The translations under genes and the position numbers were made by a program. DNA of 64,000 nt, taken from contig NZ_FOHU01000001.1 of assembly GCF_900111615.1 (NCBI RefSeq), positions 275,400-339,399 of the forward strand, read 5' to 3'. A model generated the notes under the pieces. It was not told the origin of the DNA and made no database searches. It saw only the letters and a program-made list of their open reading frames with translations. Numbering within the stretch: the first letter of the stretch is position 1; each line of letters starts with the position of its first letter. Source of the DNA: Natronincola peptidivorans. GTDB lineage: Bacteria; Bacillota; Clostridia; Peptostreptococcales; Natronincolaceae. Below are positions 51,260 through 59,851 of the stretch, one piece after another.

Positions 51260-52231
51260 TTAATTTCCATCTACTTTATGCTTAAAGCATTCTACGCCTA
51301 AAGAAGCTATTCCCACAGCATTATCTGAGCAGTAATTAGGTAGAGCAAAATATGTTTTAAATGCTTCTTGGTTCAACTTCTCTGATAAATATTCTCTAAT
51401 AATTTTATTAGAAGCTACTCCGCCAACTAACAATATATCTCTACAGGTATCTTGCGTTGAAGCATTCTTTATTAACTGATATAGTGATTTACCGACACAT
51501 TGAAAGACAGAATAAGCAATTAAGTCATCCTTAATATTCTCCTTCAATTTTCTTTGTATATAGGTTTCAGGACCTGAAAAACTTATGCTATTGTTTTTTA
51601 CAGAAACGGGTATATTTACATGGTCTACTATTTCCTTATTTATTAACGCTTCCATATGAGCACCAGCTGGAAAAGGTAGTTTTAACTTAACTCCAATACG
51701 ATCTATAAACTGACCTGCACTTATATCACTACTACTACCTAAAATATCAATTTTATACCCTACTTCTTTAGGAATCACTTTTAGTAATTCTGTAGTTCCG
51801 CCAGATATATGTAATGCAAAAAAAGGTCTTTTAAGTTTTAGACTTAAAGACCATAACCCTGCTTGGATATGCCCTTCTTGATGACTAAACTTATAAAATG
51901 GTACATGAAATAAATTGCTCATAGTATATCCAAAGGATTCTGCCGCAATAAAAACTGGCATATAAGAATCTGGCAAAGGTCTTGGTTTTGTAGCACTACT
52001 TATAGCTACTATCTCGAACCTAGAATTTTCCTTCGATATTGCTTTTGCAAGAAGAGGCAGTTCTTTTATATGGTTAAACACCGCTTCTGATTGTCTCAGA
52101 CCCAGTAAACCTTCTTTTACGGGTAATAGTTTTCTTTTATCCACTAAAAGTTCATCTTCAAGTGTAATCAATGCTAAAGAGGTAGTATAATTACTAGTAT
52201 CTATACCTAAAATAGCAGCTTCTTTATTCAT
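51260..52231 (-). CDS. TsaD/Kae1-like paralogue of unknown function
   Basis: This 323-aa ASKHA-fold protein resembles TsaD, which works in t6A tRNA modification, but it is a distinct paralogue. The phosphate-binding GIDTSNYTTSLALI and the metal site SHQEGHIQAG (two His) are present, as is HISGGTTELLKV, and near the C-terminus LLVGGVASNKIIREYL. It lacks the usual TsaD length (about 340 aa) and the exact HHxxAH spacing pattern. It is found between nusB and xseA in clostridia. Bona fide TsaD is presumably encoded elsewhere. It overlaps nusB by 8 bp. Confidence 0.75.
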   Translation of the reverse strand: MNKEAAILGIDTSNYTTSLALITLEDELLVDKRKLLPVKEGLLGLRQSEAVFNHIKELPLLAKAISKENSRFEIVAISSATKPRPLPDSYMPVFIAAESFGYTMSNLFHVPFYKFSHQEGHIQAGLWSLSLKLKRPFFALHISGGTTELLKVIPKEVGYKIDILGSSSDISAGQFIDRIGVKLKLPFPAGAHMEALINKEIVDHVNIPVSVKNNSISFSGPETYIQRKLKENIKDDLIAYSVFQCVGKSLYQLIKNASTQDTCRDILLVGGVASNKIIREYLSEKLNQEAFKTYFALPNYCSDNAVGIASLGVECFKHKVDGN

Positions 52232-52640
52232 TATTTTTGATTCCCGTTTTTTCTATAAATCTTCCCAATATACCATTTATATAGGAGGTGGATTCATTAG
52301 CACTATACTTTTTAGCCAATTCCACAGCTTCATTTATAGATACATTATAAGGGATTTCCTCAATATATAGTATTTCCACCAATGCTAACTGTAAAATTGC
52401 TAAATCAACCTTCGCTATACGTTCTAGCGTCCAGCCTATAGCATATTCTTCAATAATCCCATTAACCTCAACTATATTATTTACAGTAGCATTTATAACA
52501 TCTTCTATATATTCTTTTTGAGTATTTGTATCTTCATCCTCCAATAAATAGTTGTCCAATTTTTTAATATCATATTCCTTGTTCATAAGCATTTCAAAAA
52601 TAATCTTCATACATAACTCTCTAGCTGATTTTCTATTCAT
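52224..52640 (-). CDS. nusB: Transcription antitermination factor NusB
   Basis: NusB binds boxA in nascent rRNA with NusE (S10) and promotes antitermination. The 138-aa all-helical protein shows SARELCMKIIFEM, the central helix region with VNGIIEEYAIGWTLERIAKVDLAILQLALVEILYIEEIP and the conserved NEAVELAKKYSANESTSYINGILG. The ATG at 52640 gives the normal family N-terminus. The ATG at 52649 is only 3 nt from AGGAGG; the chosen one is 12 nt away, so the start is slightly uncertain. Confidence 0.94.
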   Translation of the reverse strand: MNRKSARELCMKIIFEMLMNKEYDIKKLDNYLLEDEDTNTQKEYIEDVINATVNNIVEVNGIIEEYAIGWTLERIAKVDLAILQLALVEILYIEEIPYNVSINEAVELAKKYSANESTSYINGILGRFIEKTGIKNNE

Positions 52641-52799
52641 AACTATCATTTTCCTCCTGCATATATGTACTTTTAAAAATTAAAGCCACGTCAGCTTGTC
52701 TTTTATGATAATAAGCTATTATATAATTGATATTACCCAAAAACCTATGTTTTTATTACCTATAATCTATAACTCTCTTTTGCTTGCTATCTAATTCAA

Positions 52800-52827
52800 A
52801 CTAACCCTCTGGTACCAGAGGGTTAGT
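52800..52827 (-). terminator. Palindromic terminator candidate after the Asp23-like gene
   Basis: A perfect 28-bp palindrome built around CCCTCTGGTACCAGAGGG lies 23 bp past the stop of the Asp23-family gene. The T tract on the minus strand is short (TTTGAATT), so it might also be a regulatory site for nusB. Confidence 0.55.
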
Positions 52828-52850
52828 AAATTAATAAAAAACTATTAACT

Positions 52851-53231
52851 TTACGATGTGACATTGTCTTCTTGAATTTCTTTAGGAAAATTCACCCCTT
52901 GTATATGGATATTAACATCAAAAACTTTTATTCCCGTCATGCTTTCTATTATAGTTTTTACATTGTCTTGTATTTTCCAAGCTATATCTGGAATTTTAGC
53001 TCCATAATCAACAATGATATATAAATCAATTGCAACCCCTTCATCAGAAGCTTCAATTTTAACACCTTTTGACAAACTTCTTTTTCCTAGTTTTTCTGCA
53101 ATACCGTCTACCAATCCACCACTCATTCCTGTAACACCATCTACTTCAGTAGCTGCTAAGCCTGCTATCGTTACGATTACCTCATCTGCTATTTTTATTT
53201 CTCCATATTCTAGCTTTTCTATTGCTTCCAT
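52851..53231 (-). CDS. Asp23/Gls24 family envelope-stress protein
   Basis: This 126-aa member of the Asp23/Gls24 (YqhY-like) family has KIADEVIVTIAGLAATEVDGVTGMSGG, a region AIDLYIIVDYGAKIPDIAWKIQDNVKTIIESMTGI and VNIHIQGVNFP. Proteins of this family associate with the membrane and relate to cell-envelope or fatty-acid homeostasis. The start at 53231 has AGGGGGT 6 nt upstream, and the longer frame to 53252 is rejected. It lies between spoIIIAH and nusB, as in other Firmicutes. Confidence 0.88.
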   Translation of the reverse strand: MEAIEKLEYGEIKIADEVIVTIAGLAATEVDGVTGMSGGLVDGIAEKLGKRSLSKGVKIEASDEGVAIDLYIIVDYGAKIPDIAWKIQDNVKTIIESMTGIKVFDVNIHIQGVNFPKEIQEDNVTS

Positions 53232-53321
53232 GCCTATACCCCCTAAGTTCAACCTTCAATAAGTAATCAGTTAATATCTAGTCTTTATTATACCAAATTG
53301 CATCTCTATTGACAAACAATT

Positions 53322-54047
53322 CTATTTTTTATTCATAATTGTTATGCCTCTCATCCCAATATCAGTTTCACGCATTACCACGTCAACAATCTTCGCCACA
53401 TCTTTCTCTGTTAAATTTTCGCTGTTTACTACTATATTAATGGTATTATCTGTTAAATATACAATAGCATCACTAAATCCTTTTGCTACAATCATATTTT
53501 CAAGCAATACTTCTTTTTCTGTACTTGCTATCATATCAATTTTTATATTTTGTGCTTGGTTTCTCATTTCGTCACTAGTAAGGTGATTATTAATAATATC
53601 ATTTAATTGACTCACCATTTCACTACGCTTTTTGTCTCTTTCTAGCTTGCTTTCGATAAAATATATACCGCTTCGCATGGACTCTTTGCTAGTAATGCTT
53701 TCTGTAATCTGTGCACTGGTTTCTTGTACAATCTCTACAACCTCATTATTACCTCTGCTATCAACAATACCTGTTTCTTCTAGACTTATCTCAGCACTAC
53801 CAGCATCTGTATCATCATCCGTACCTATGGACTGGGTTTCCTCACCATCTCCTATATTTTCATCATCTAATAAGTCTAATAATACTCCACTTTCTTCTAA
53901 CATTGTCATTCTATATTGTTCTAACTCACTTGAAGTTTGCAATAGCGATTGTTTGTTTAAATTGTAGTTGATGTACCCAATAAGCCCTAACATTACAACT
54001 AAAGAAAAGATTACAAAATTCTTTCTTCCTATTTTTGAAAATTTCAT
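53322..54047 (-). CDS. spoIIIAH: Stage III sporulation protein AH
   Basis: SpoIIIAH is a mother-cell membrane protein that, with SpoIIQ of the forespore, builds the channel between the two cells. The 241-aa chain has an N-terminal transmembrane helix (FVIFSLVVMLGLIGYINYNL), an acidic, low-complexity region (about residues 70-125) and a C-terminal ring-building domain (about residues 155-240) with IDMIASTEKEVLLENMIVAKGF. GGGAGGG lies 6 nt before the ATG at 54047; a longer frame upstream is rejected. It is the last gene of the eight-gene spoIIIA operon. Confidence 0.93.
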   Translation of the reverse strand: MKFSKIGRKNFVIFSLVVMLGLIGYINYNLNKQSLLQTSSELEQYRMTMLEESGVLLDLLDDENIGDGEETQSIGTDDDTDAGSAEISLEETGIVDSRGNNEVVEIVQETSAQITESITSKESMRSGIYFIESKLERDKKRSEMVSQLNDIINNHLTSDEMRNQAQNIKIDMIASTEKEVLLENMIVAKGFSDAIVYLTDNTINIVVNSENLTEKDVAKIVDVVMRETDIGMRGITIMNKK

Positions 54048-54066
54048 TAAAAATCCCTCCCAACTA

Positions 54067-54654
54067 TTATTTTGAGTATACTTGGACCTTATGTCCAGGA
54101 ACTTGTAAAACTGTTTTAACTGCATCATATAATTTAGCCTTTATTACTACATCCTCTGCTCCTTCTGCCACTACAATCACACCATTAACCTTTGGCTTAA
54201 TTTCTTTTAAAACTAAAGGTCTATGTGTATTAGCCTCATTTGCAACGACAATGGTTTCCGTAACATTATCTGAAGCAATAACCCTTGTACCACCACTAGC
54301 ATCTTTCTCTTCAGTAGTATCAGTAGATTTTGTAGTATTAGAAGCAGGTATGATTTCGGTACCCATTTCAAAGGTAATCATTACTTCTACTGCCCCTACT
54401 CCTCCAATACTTTGTAAGATGTTTTTTAATCTATATTCTACGATTTCCTCCTCTGTCATTTGGATATTAGTTCCTTGTACAAGAACATCTCCCAATGGTT
54501 CATTAAAACTATTTTTTGTCTTGGTGTCCTTTGTTAGGAAATCACTTGATACAATAAGTGCCATGATTGCAATTGCCAATAAAACTAATATGTTGGCTAT
54601 ATACTTTTTTGATAAAAATTCTTTAATCATTCCCTTTAATTTATCCTTATCCAT
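54067..54654 (-). CDS. spoIIIAG: Stage III sporulation protein AG
   Basis: SpoIIIAG forms a large ring in the feeding-tube channel. The 195-aa protein has one transmembrane helix (residues about 17-37), a low-complexity middle and the conserved ring-building region (LKNILQSIGGVGAVEVMITFEMGTE, and PKVNGVIVVAEGAEDVVIKAKLYDAV). The start has AGGAGG 5 nt upstream. It sits between SpoIIIAF and SpoIIIAH in the standard order. Confidence 0.94.
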   Translation of the reverse strand: MDKDKLKGMIKEFLSKKYIANILVLLAIAIMALIVSSDFLTKDTKTKNSFNEPLGDVLVQGTNIQMTEEEIVEYRLKNILQSIGGVGAVEVMITFEMGTEIIPASNTTKSTDTTEEKDASGGTRVIASDNVTETIVVANEANTHRPLVLKEIKPKVNGVIVVAEGAEDVVIKAKLYDAVKTVLQVPGHKVQVYSK

Positions 54655-54666
54655 TCTAATCCTCCT

Positions 54667-55287
54667 TTATTTGTCTTTTAGTATATGAATATTAACATTG
54701 TCTTTAGGTAAATTGAAATATGTTTTAAAATGACTTTTTATAGTTTCTTTCTCATTATTTATCCATATGCTTTCAACTTCTTCGTTATTAATATTTTTAT
54801 TAAGAGATACATCAATTTGTACTGGTTCTATATCCTTATTTATTTCAGTATCTGTATTCATATTTCTTAGTACTATTTCAGCATTGTAGATAAAACCTAA
54901 ATACTCTATTTCTTCTTCTTCAATCTCTAGGACAATATCTACAACCTCTAGATTTGATAAATTTTCAATACGATACTTCATCTGCTCAGTTAACTGGCTT
55001 TTATATAACGTTACTATAGTTTGATTGTGCATATCAGAATAACTATCCAATCTGTTTTTTGTAGTATTATAATCTATCTGACTAGAAGCCTGTAATATTT
55101 TCTCGTTGAAATTAACATCACCTCTTACAAAATGTAGCAGCGGACTTAGTATTACTACCATAATTAATAAGCCTACCACAACGTTAATATACCTCTTATT
55201 ATTTGAGTTCGGTATTAAAATTTCTACAAAGGTTACAAATATAATTACAGAAACAATTGCTATAATCCATTCTCTAATAATTTCCAC
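54667..55287 (-). CDS. spoIIIAF: Stage III sporulation protein AF
   Basis: SpoIIIAF is a membrane-bound component of the SpoIIIA-SpoIIQ complex. The 206-aa protein begins with two hydrophobic segments (WIIAIVSVIIFVTFVEILIPN, YINVVVGLLIMVVILSPL) typical of the family, then a soluble ring-building-like part. The GTG start is preceded by AGGTGA. It ends 12 bp before spoIIIAG. Confidence 0.92.
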   Translation of the reverse strand: MEIIREWIIAIVSVIIFVTFVEILIPNSNNKRYINVVVGLLIMVVILSPLLHFVRGDVNFNEKILQASSQIDYNTTKNRLDSYSDMHNQTIVTLYKSQLTEQMKYRIENLSNLEVVDIVLEIEEEEIEYLGFIYNAEIVLRNMNTDTEINKDIEPVQIDVSLNKNINNEEVESIWINNEKETIKSHFKTYFNLPKDNVNIHILKDK

Positions 55288-55295
55288 TAAATCAC

Positions 55296-56468
55296 CTACC
55301 TCATCATCACTGTTATGTTGCCAGTGCTTATTATAATGGTTATTGTGATAAAGAACATAATTGCTACAGAACTAACTGTTGCAAACAACAAAATTAAAGA
55401 TGTACTCATACTATTCAAACATTCAACCAAACCATTTTCTGATATAGGTTCGATTACAGCTGCACAAAGTTTGTAGATGATAATTAATGCTAATATTTTT
55501 ATCATAGGTATTAAACATAGTATAAATATGGAGATCAACCCTATGGCTCCGACAGCATTTTTTAGTAATAATGAACAACCTATTACTGTGTCCATTGCAT
55601 CCGATAGAAAACTTCCTACAATAGGAATAAATTTGTCTACAGCAAACTTAGCAGTTCTGATAGTCACTCCGTCTACTGTTGCAGCAGTAATGCCCTGGAT
55701 AGATATTAGCCCTACGAAAGCCGTTAATATGAAGCCCAACATTACTGCAGCTGTTTGTTTAAGTAATGCTGATAATCTAGTAACTTGAATTTTAGATGAA
55801 AGATTATTTACTATTGCCAATACTGCTGAAAATAAAATTAATGGTAAAATAATAGTTTTAATGATGGTTCCAATGAATCCTATTGCCCCCAATAAAATGG
55901 GATGTAGAAAGACAGATGTTGTTATGCCTCCTAAAGCCATTAGCATAGCTAATAATACTGGTAGCAGCACTTGCATAAAGCCTACCATCAAATCGATGGT
56001 ATCTTTCCCAATATTTATTGCAATCAAAAAACTTTTAATTGTAATACTAACTATGACTAGATAACACACATTATAGGCTAGTCTACCAACAACTTCATTT
56101 TCAAAGGCACTTTGTAGTGTTTTCAAGATTGCACATATGGATGCTAGTACAATTATTTGTGCCAATAGCTTCCAATTAGCAATAACTTCTCTGAATAGGA
56201 ATCTAAGGCTGCCATTCAGTATATCGTTAAAGGAGATAGTGCTTTCTCCTTTTAATAAACTTGTTATAAATGATTTAATTTCTATCCTTGGTATATACTC
56301 TTCTAAATCTCTATTAATAACATCCATTATTTCTTGCAATTCTCCAATTTCTAGTTTTTCAATTTGATTCTGAATAATTGTTTCTGGAGTTAGTTGATCT
56401 CCTTCACCCCAAACTACTGAGGTTAATGAAATGCAAATAAACATAGAAACAATAATGATTTTTTTCAC
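55296..56468 (-). CDS. spoIIIAE: Stage III sporulation protein AE
   Basis: SpoIIIAE is the largest polytopic membrane protein of the feeding-tube complex. The 390-aa protein has a signal-like N-terminus, an extracellular-type region with EIMDVINRDLEEYIPRI, and about eight membrane segments; LFREVIANWKLLAQIIVLASICAILKTLQSAFE and VDKFIPIVGSFLSDAMDTVIG are characteristic. It lies 12 bp after spoIIIAD and 8 bp before spoIIIAF. Confidence 0.95.
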   Translation of the reverse strand: MKKIIIVSMFICISLTSVVWGEGDQLTPETIIQNQIEKLEIGELQEIMDVINRDLEEYIPRIEIKSFITSLLKGESTISFNDILNGSLRFLFREVIANWKLLAQIIVLASICAILKTLQSAFENEVVGRLAYNVCYLVIVSITIKSFLIAINIGKDTIDLMVGFMQVLLPVLLAMLMALGGITTSVFLHPILLGAIGFIGTIIKTIILPLILFSAVLAIVNNLSSKIQVTRLSALLKQTAAVMLGFILTAFVGLISIQGITAATVDGVTIRTAKFAVDKFIPIVGSFLSDAMDTVIGCSLLLKNAVGAIGLISIFILCLIPMIKILALIIIYKLCAAVIEPISENGLVECLNSMSTSLILLFATVSSVAIMFFITITIIISTGNITVMMR

Positions 56469-56480
56469 TTATATCACATC

Positions 56481-56867
56481 CTAGGGCACTATGTTAATGA
56501 TCAAATCCATTAAAGATACTAATATAGGTACTGCCATTACCATAATTAAAATTTTTCCTGCAAATTCTATTTTAGATGCGATTACTCCTTCCCCAGCGTC
56601 TCTACATACTTGCGCACCAAATTCTGCTATATAGGCGATTCCTACAATTTTTAAAATAGTTGATAAGTATATATCATCTATATTAATTGTGTTGGCCAAC
56701 TGGTTTAATATTGTTATCACGGCTTGTAGCTTAGTTACTATAAAAATAAATATAATTACTCCAGTTACTAGCCCTATATAAATACCTATCTCAGGTTTCT
56801 CGTTCCTGATTAATACAGATAGAAAAGTAGCTATCAAACCAATCGCTACGATTTGAAATATTTCCAT
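56481..56867 (-). CDS. spoIIIAD: Stage III sporulation protein AD
   Basis: This 128-aa membrane protein has four transmembrane segments and the family signature KIVGIAYIAEFGAQVCRDAGEGVIASKIEFAGKI. It forms part of the mother-cell side of the intercellular channel. The order AC-AD-AE is intact. Start is ATG, with AGGGTGTGATAGGC upstream including a moderate ribosome binding site. Confidence 0.95.
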   Translation of the reverse strand: MEIFQIVAIGLIATFLSVLIRNEKPEIGIYIGLVTGVIIFIFIVTKLQAVITILNQLANTINIDDIYLSTILKIVGIAYIAEFGAQVCRDAGEGVIASKIEFAGKILIMVMAVPILVSLMDLIINIVP

Positions 56868-56881
56868 TGCCTATCACACCC

Positions 56882-57085
56882 TTAATACAATTGAAACATG
56901 GTTTTTACAGTATCGAACAAATTACTAACTAAATTTATCACCATCATTAACACAACTATAATCCCTACTAATGTAGTCATCATAGCTTGTTCTTCTCTTC
57001 CGGCCCTTAACAACACTTGATTGAGTACTGAAACTAAAATTCCTATTGCGGCAATCTTAAAAATTAAATCTACACTCATTGTCAT
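56882..57085 (-). CDS. spoIIIAC: Stage III sporulation protein AC
   Basis: This 67-aa protein consists of two transmembrane helices with the conserved sequence LIFKIAAIGILVSVLNQVLLRAGREEQAMM between them. The size and sequence are typical for SpoIIIAC. The ATG has GGGGAG 6 nt upstream. It is very short but well supported by its place in the operon. Confidence 0.95.
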   Translation of the reverse strand: MTMSVDLIFKIAAIGILVSVLNQVLLRAGREEQAMMTTLVGIIVVLMMVINLVSNLFDTVKTMFQLY

Positions 57086-57107
57086 TTATTTCTCCCCCTT
57101 ATGAAGA

Positions 57108-57629
57108 TCAAAAAAATATTATTACAATAGTAATTCCTAGTAAAATGCCTAAATTTCTATATAATTTAACATTTTTATTCTGCATTACAATTGATTGTTC
57201 ATAGCTTCTTTTTACTTCTTCCATTGTTAAATGTATATGTTTTATTTGATCTTTACTATCTGATATCCCCATGTTTTTGCCAAGAGTAACCAATATCTCT
57301 ATGTCCTCTTTAGTGAAAGATGTGTATTCTGTTTCCTTTTCAACGGCTTTTTCCCAAACGTCAGCAAATAATAACCCTTCTTTTTTATATAAAGTATCTG
57401 ATGTCGCTAATAAAATATTGCTAATTTCAGGCTTACTCTTTTTTGCTACTTTTTTTAATAATTCTGGTAAAGGTGTAGCACTATAGAGAATTTCCGTTTC
57501 CAGCATCTGCAAAGTAGAGAGAAGACTTCCCAATAGCTTAGTTCTATCAATGAAAGCATTAGCATATATAAAACCTATCAAAGAACTGCAACCTATAATA
57601 GTTAAAGAAATAATTAGTTTGATCATCAT
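57108..57629 (-). CDS. spoIIIAB: Stage III sporulation protein AB
   Basis: SpoIIIAB is a 173-aa protein with hydrophobic segments at both ends and a cytosolic helical domain: GFIYANAFIDRTKLLGSLLSTLQMLETEILYSATPLPELL is the family hallmark. It resembles the cytosolic F-domain proteins of type II secretion. Its start is 1 bp from the spoIIIAA stop, so the two are coupled. Confidence 0.93.
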   Translation of the reverse strand: MMIKLIISLTIIGCSSLIGFIYANAFIDRTKLLGSLLSTLQMLETEILYSATPLPELLKKVAKKSKPEISNILLATSDTLYKKEGLLFADVWEKAVEKETEYTSFTKEDIEILVTLGKNMGISDSKDQIKHIHLTMEEVKRSYEQSIVMQNKNVKLYRNLGILLGITIVIIFF

Positions 57630-57630
57630 G

Positions 57631-58653
57631 TTATCCCGCCACCTTATTTTTTAAGGGATATTCTAATAAGTCATTGAAAGTAGTACCATCTAGAATTTTT
57701 TCAATTGTCCCAACTCCTTGCTTGTTAGACAAAATGATTATTTTTTTAAAAACTCCTTCTTTAACTAAACTGCCTATTACTTTTTTAAAGATAATATCCT
57801 CCAAGGATTTCCCATGAACCGTTGTAATTAGTTTAATTCCTGCTAATAAAGCCTCTTGAATTGCCATACTATCTTCATCTCTTCCAATCTCATCCGTAGC
57901 TATGATTTCTGGAGACATCGCTCTGATCAACATAATCATCCCTTGAGCCTTTGGACATGCATCCAAAACATCCGTTCGAATGCCAAGATTATTTTGGGGT
58001 ATTCCTTGATAGCATGCAGCAATCTCTGATCTTTCGTCCACAACACCAACCCTATTTCCTTTTAAGCCTAAAGAAGGAATACCATCACTTAAATTTTTGA
58101 TAATGTCTCTTAATAATGTTGTTTTGCCACATTGAGGTGGAGAAACGATTAATGTATTCACGAATTCGCCATTATCTATTATGTGTTTCAATACATTGCT
58201 TGCTGCACCAATTTTTTCTCTTGCAACCCTTATGTTTAAACCCGTAAAATCTTTTATAGTTTTTACAACCCCATTATTATGAAGAACTTTACCTACTATG
58301 CCAACCCTATGACCTCCTTGTACAGTGATATATCCATTCTTCAATTCTTCTTCTACTGAATATATAGAATAATTCGTGATAAATTGAAGTGTATTGTCTA
58401 TATTATCCTTAGTGACTGTAAAACTATCTTTACTACTCAATGATAGTTCTCCTTTTTGAGTAATAAAATAATCCTGATTGTTTACATGAATTATTAAAGG
58501 ATTATTTATCCTTAGCCGTATTTCTTCTATTGAATCTTTTATTTTATTTGGCAAATTTCCAATAAGTCTTCTTATACTAGGACATAGGTATCCTTCTAAG
58601 CTAAAGCTTCTATTTTTTATTATAAAATTAGTGCTCTTTTCATTATCTCTCAC
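57631..58653 (-). CDS. spoIIIAA: Stage III sporulation protein AA (ATPase)
   Basis: SpoIIIAA is the secretion-type ATPase of the SpoIIIA channel. The 340-aa protein has a family N-terminus (IRLRINNPLIIHV), Walker A SPPQCGKTTLLRDI, RVGVVDERSEIAACYQG, and Walker B-like DEIGRDEDSMAIQEALLAG. A GTG start has GGAGGGA 6 nt upstream. It opens the spoIIIA operon, which in B. subtilis depends on sigma-E; I could not identify a convincing sigma-E promoter in the 127-bp gap upstream. Confidence 0.95.
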   Translation of the reverse strand: MRDNEKSTNFIIKNRSFSLEGYLCPSIRRLIGNLPNKIKDSIEEIRLRINNPLIIHVNNQDYFITQKGELSLSSKDSFTVTKDNIDNTLQFITNYSIYSVEEELKNGYITVQGGHRVGIVGKVLHNNGVVKTIKDFTGLNIRVAREKIGAASNVLKHIIDNGEFVNTLIVSPPQCGKTTLLRDIIKNLSDGIPSLGLKGNRVGVVDERSEIAACYQGIPQNNLGIRTDVLDACPKAQGMIMLIRAMSPEIIATDEIGRDEDSMAIQEALLAGIKLITTVHGKSLEDIIFKKVIGSLVKEGVFKKIIILSNKQGVGTIEKILDGTTFNDLLEYPLKNKVAG

Positions 58654-58713
58654 AACATGTCCCTCCTTATATATAATAGATATATTTATCTATCATCTTA
58701 ATTATTCCCAATT

Positions 58714-58756
58714 CAAAAAAAAAAGAAAAACCAGCAGCAAAACTGTTGGTTTTTCT
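58714..58756 (-). terminator. Terminator after the CD1247-type gene
   Basis: A 14-bp stem with one mismatch (58724-58737 with 58743-58756) is followed by a run of ten T on the minus strand. It isolates the spoIIIA operon from the gene upstream. Confidence 0.9.
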
Positions 58757-58780
58757 ATATTAGACTATTTAACTATATTA

Positions 58781-59209
58781 TTATTCGTGATGATGATTCT
58801 GACATCCTGGTTGATCACAATGGAATTCTTCATCTAACTTAATTGATTTATTACAACGAGGACATACTACCTCTGGTGTCTCGTCATAAAACAAATCCTC
58901 ATCTACATATATTTCTTCACTACAATTAGGACAATCAATTTCCATAAAATCTATATCATCATCCTCATAATCTTCACTTTCATCTGTTTCATACAATTCA
59001 TCCTCAACATCTGCTAAATCTTCATCTAATGCTTCAACATATTCAGTCAAATCCTCTTGGTCTTCATTCATCATAACAATAGCTTCAGCAAAATCATCTA
59101 AAGTTTCAATGATATTCAATAATATTTTTCCTTCTTTAGAAGATTCCTCAATGTTTAGGCCATCAGCTAGTCCTTTTAGATATGCTACTCTTTCAAATAA
59201 GTGGTTCAT
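58781..59209 (-). CDS. CD1247 N-terminal-domain protein with zinc-ribbon-like tail
   Basis: A 142-aa acidic protein. The N-terminal helical region (LFERVAYLKGLADGLNI, ETLDDFAEAIVMMNEDQEDLTEYVEALDEDL) matches the CD1247 N-terminal domain of clostridia. A very acidic linker is followed by two cysteine pairs, CPNC and CPRC, in a zinc-ribbon arrangement, and a C-terminal His/Cys cluster (HCDQPGCQNHHHE). The start at 59209 has GGAGG 7 nt upstream. The genes spoIIIAA and efp flank it in the same order as in other spore formers, but its function is unknown. Confidence 0.75.
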   Translation of the reverse strand: MNHLFERVAYLKGLADGLNIEESSKEGKILLNIIETLDDFAEAIVMMNEDQEDLTEYVEALDEDLADVEDELYETDESEDYEDDDIDFMEIDCPNCSEEIYVDEDLFYDETPEVVCPRCNKSIKLDEEFHCDQPGCQNHHHE

Positions 59210-59268
59210 AGGTCTTCCTCCTTTTTCATTAATAGCTCTCCCCATATTATTTACCAAAATATGTTTAA

Positions 59269-59826
59269 CTATACTCTAGACATATATTCACCATTTCTTG
59301 TATCAACTCGAACTGTATCTCCTTCATTAACAAATAAAGGTACTTGTATAACTGCGCCAGTTTCTAATGTGGCTGATTTTGTTACATTTGATGCTGTATC
59401 ACCCTTAACTCCAGGATCCGCCTCAGTCACCTTTAATTCTACAAAATTAGGTGGATCTACTTGAAATGCTTTACCTTGATAAAACTTTATTGTTGCATTA
59501 TCATTTTCTTTTAAAAATTTAATAGCATCCTCAACCTCATTTAGTGTTAACGGAACTTGATCATATGTCTCATTGTCCATAAAATAATAAAATTCTCCAT
59601 CGCTATATAAATATTGCATATCCTTTGTCTCAATATGCGCCCTTGGAAATTTATCTGAAGGATTAAAGGCTTCCTCTCTTATAGAACCCGTCTTTAAGTT
59701 TTTATACTTGGTTCTAACAAAAGCTGCTCCTTTTCCAGGCTTAACATGTTGAAAATCTAATACTGTATATGGTTCTCCATTCATTTCAAAGGTGATCCCT
59801 TTTCTAAAATCTCCTGCTGAAATCAT
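59269..59826 (-). CDS. efp: Translation elongation factor P
   Basis: EF-P relieves ribosome stalling at polyproline stretches. The 185-aa protein has the three-domain beta structure with [34 protein letters not shown], where the modifiable lysine (KPGKG loop, about residue 32) is intact, and the C-terminal [44 protein letters not shown]. It is 25 bp after pepQ; aroQ-pepQ-efp is a common order. Confidence 0.97.
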   Translation of the reverse strand: MISAGDFRKGITFEMNGEPYTVLDFQHVKPGKGAAFVRTKYKNLKTGSIREEAFNPSDKFPRAHIETKDMQYLYSDGEFYYFMDNETYDQVPLTLNEVEDAIKFLKENDNATIKFYQGKAFQVDPPNFVELKVTEADPGVKGDTASNVTKSATLETGAVIQVPLFVNEGDTVRVDTRNGEYMSRV

Positions 59827-59851
59827 AAAATCCCTCCATCTTTATATGTTA

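Noticed and set aside
53632-53971. Plus-strand frames opposite spoIIIAH
   Set aside because: They are Ser/Leu/His-rich antisense shadows of the acidic linker region with no ribosome binding site.
54035-54688. 217-codon plus-strand frame opposite spoIIIAG
   Set aside because: It lies fully antisense to a well-supported sporulation gene in an intact operon.
58654-58713. Expected sigma-E promoter for the spoIIIA operon
   Set aside because: The region is AT-rich and contains only weak partial matches; none was convincing.
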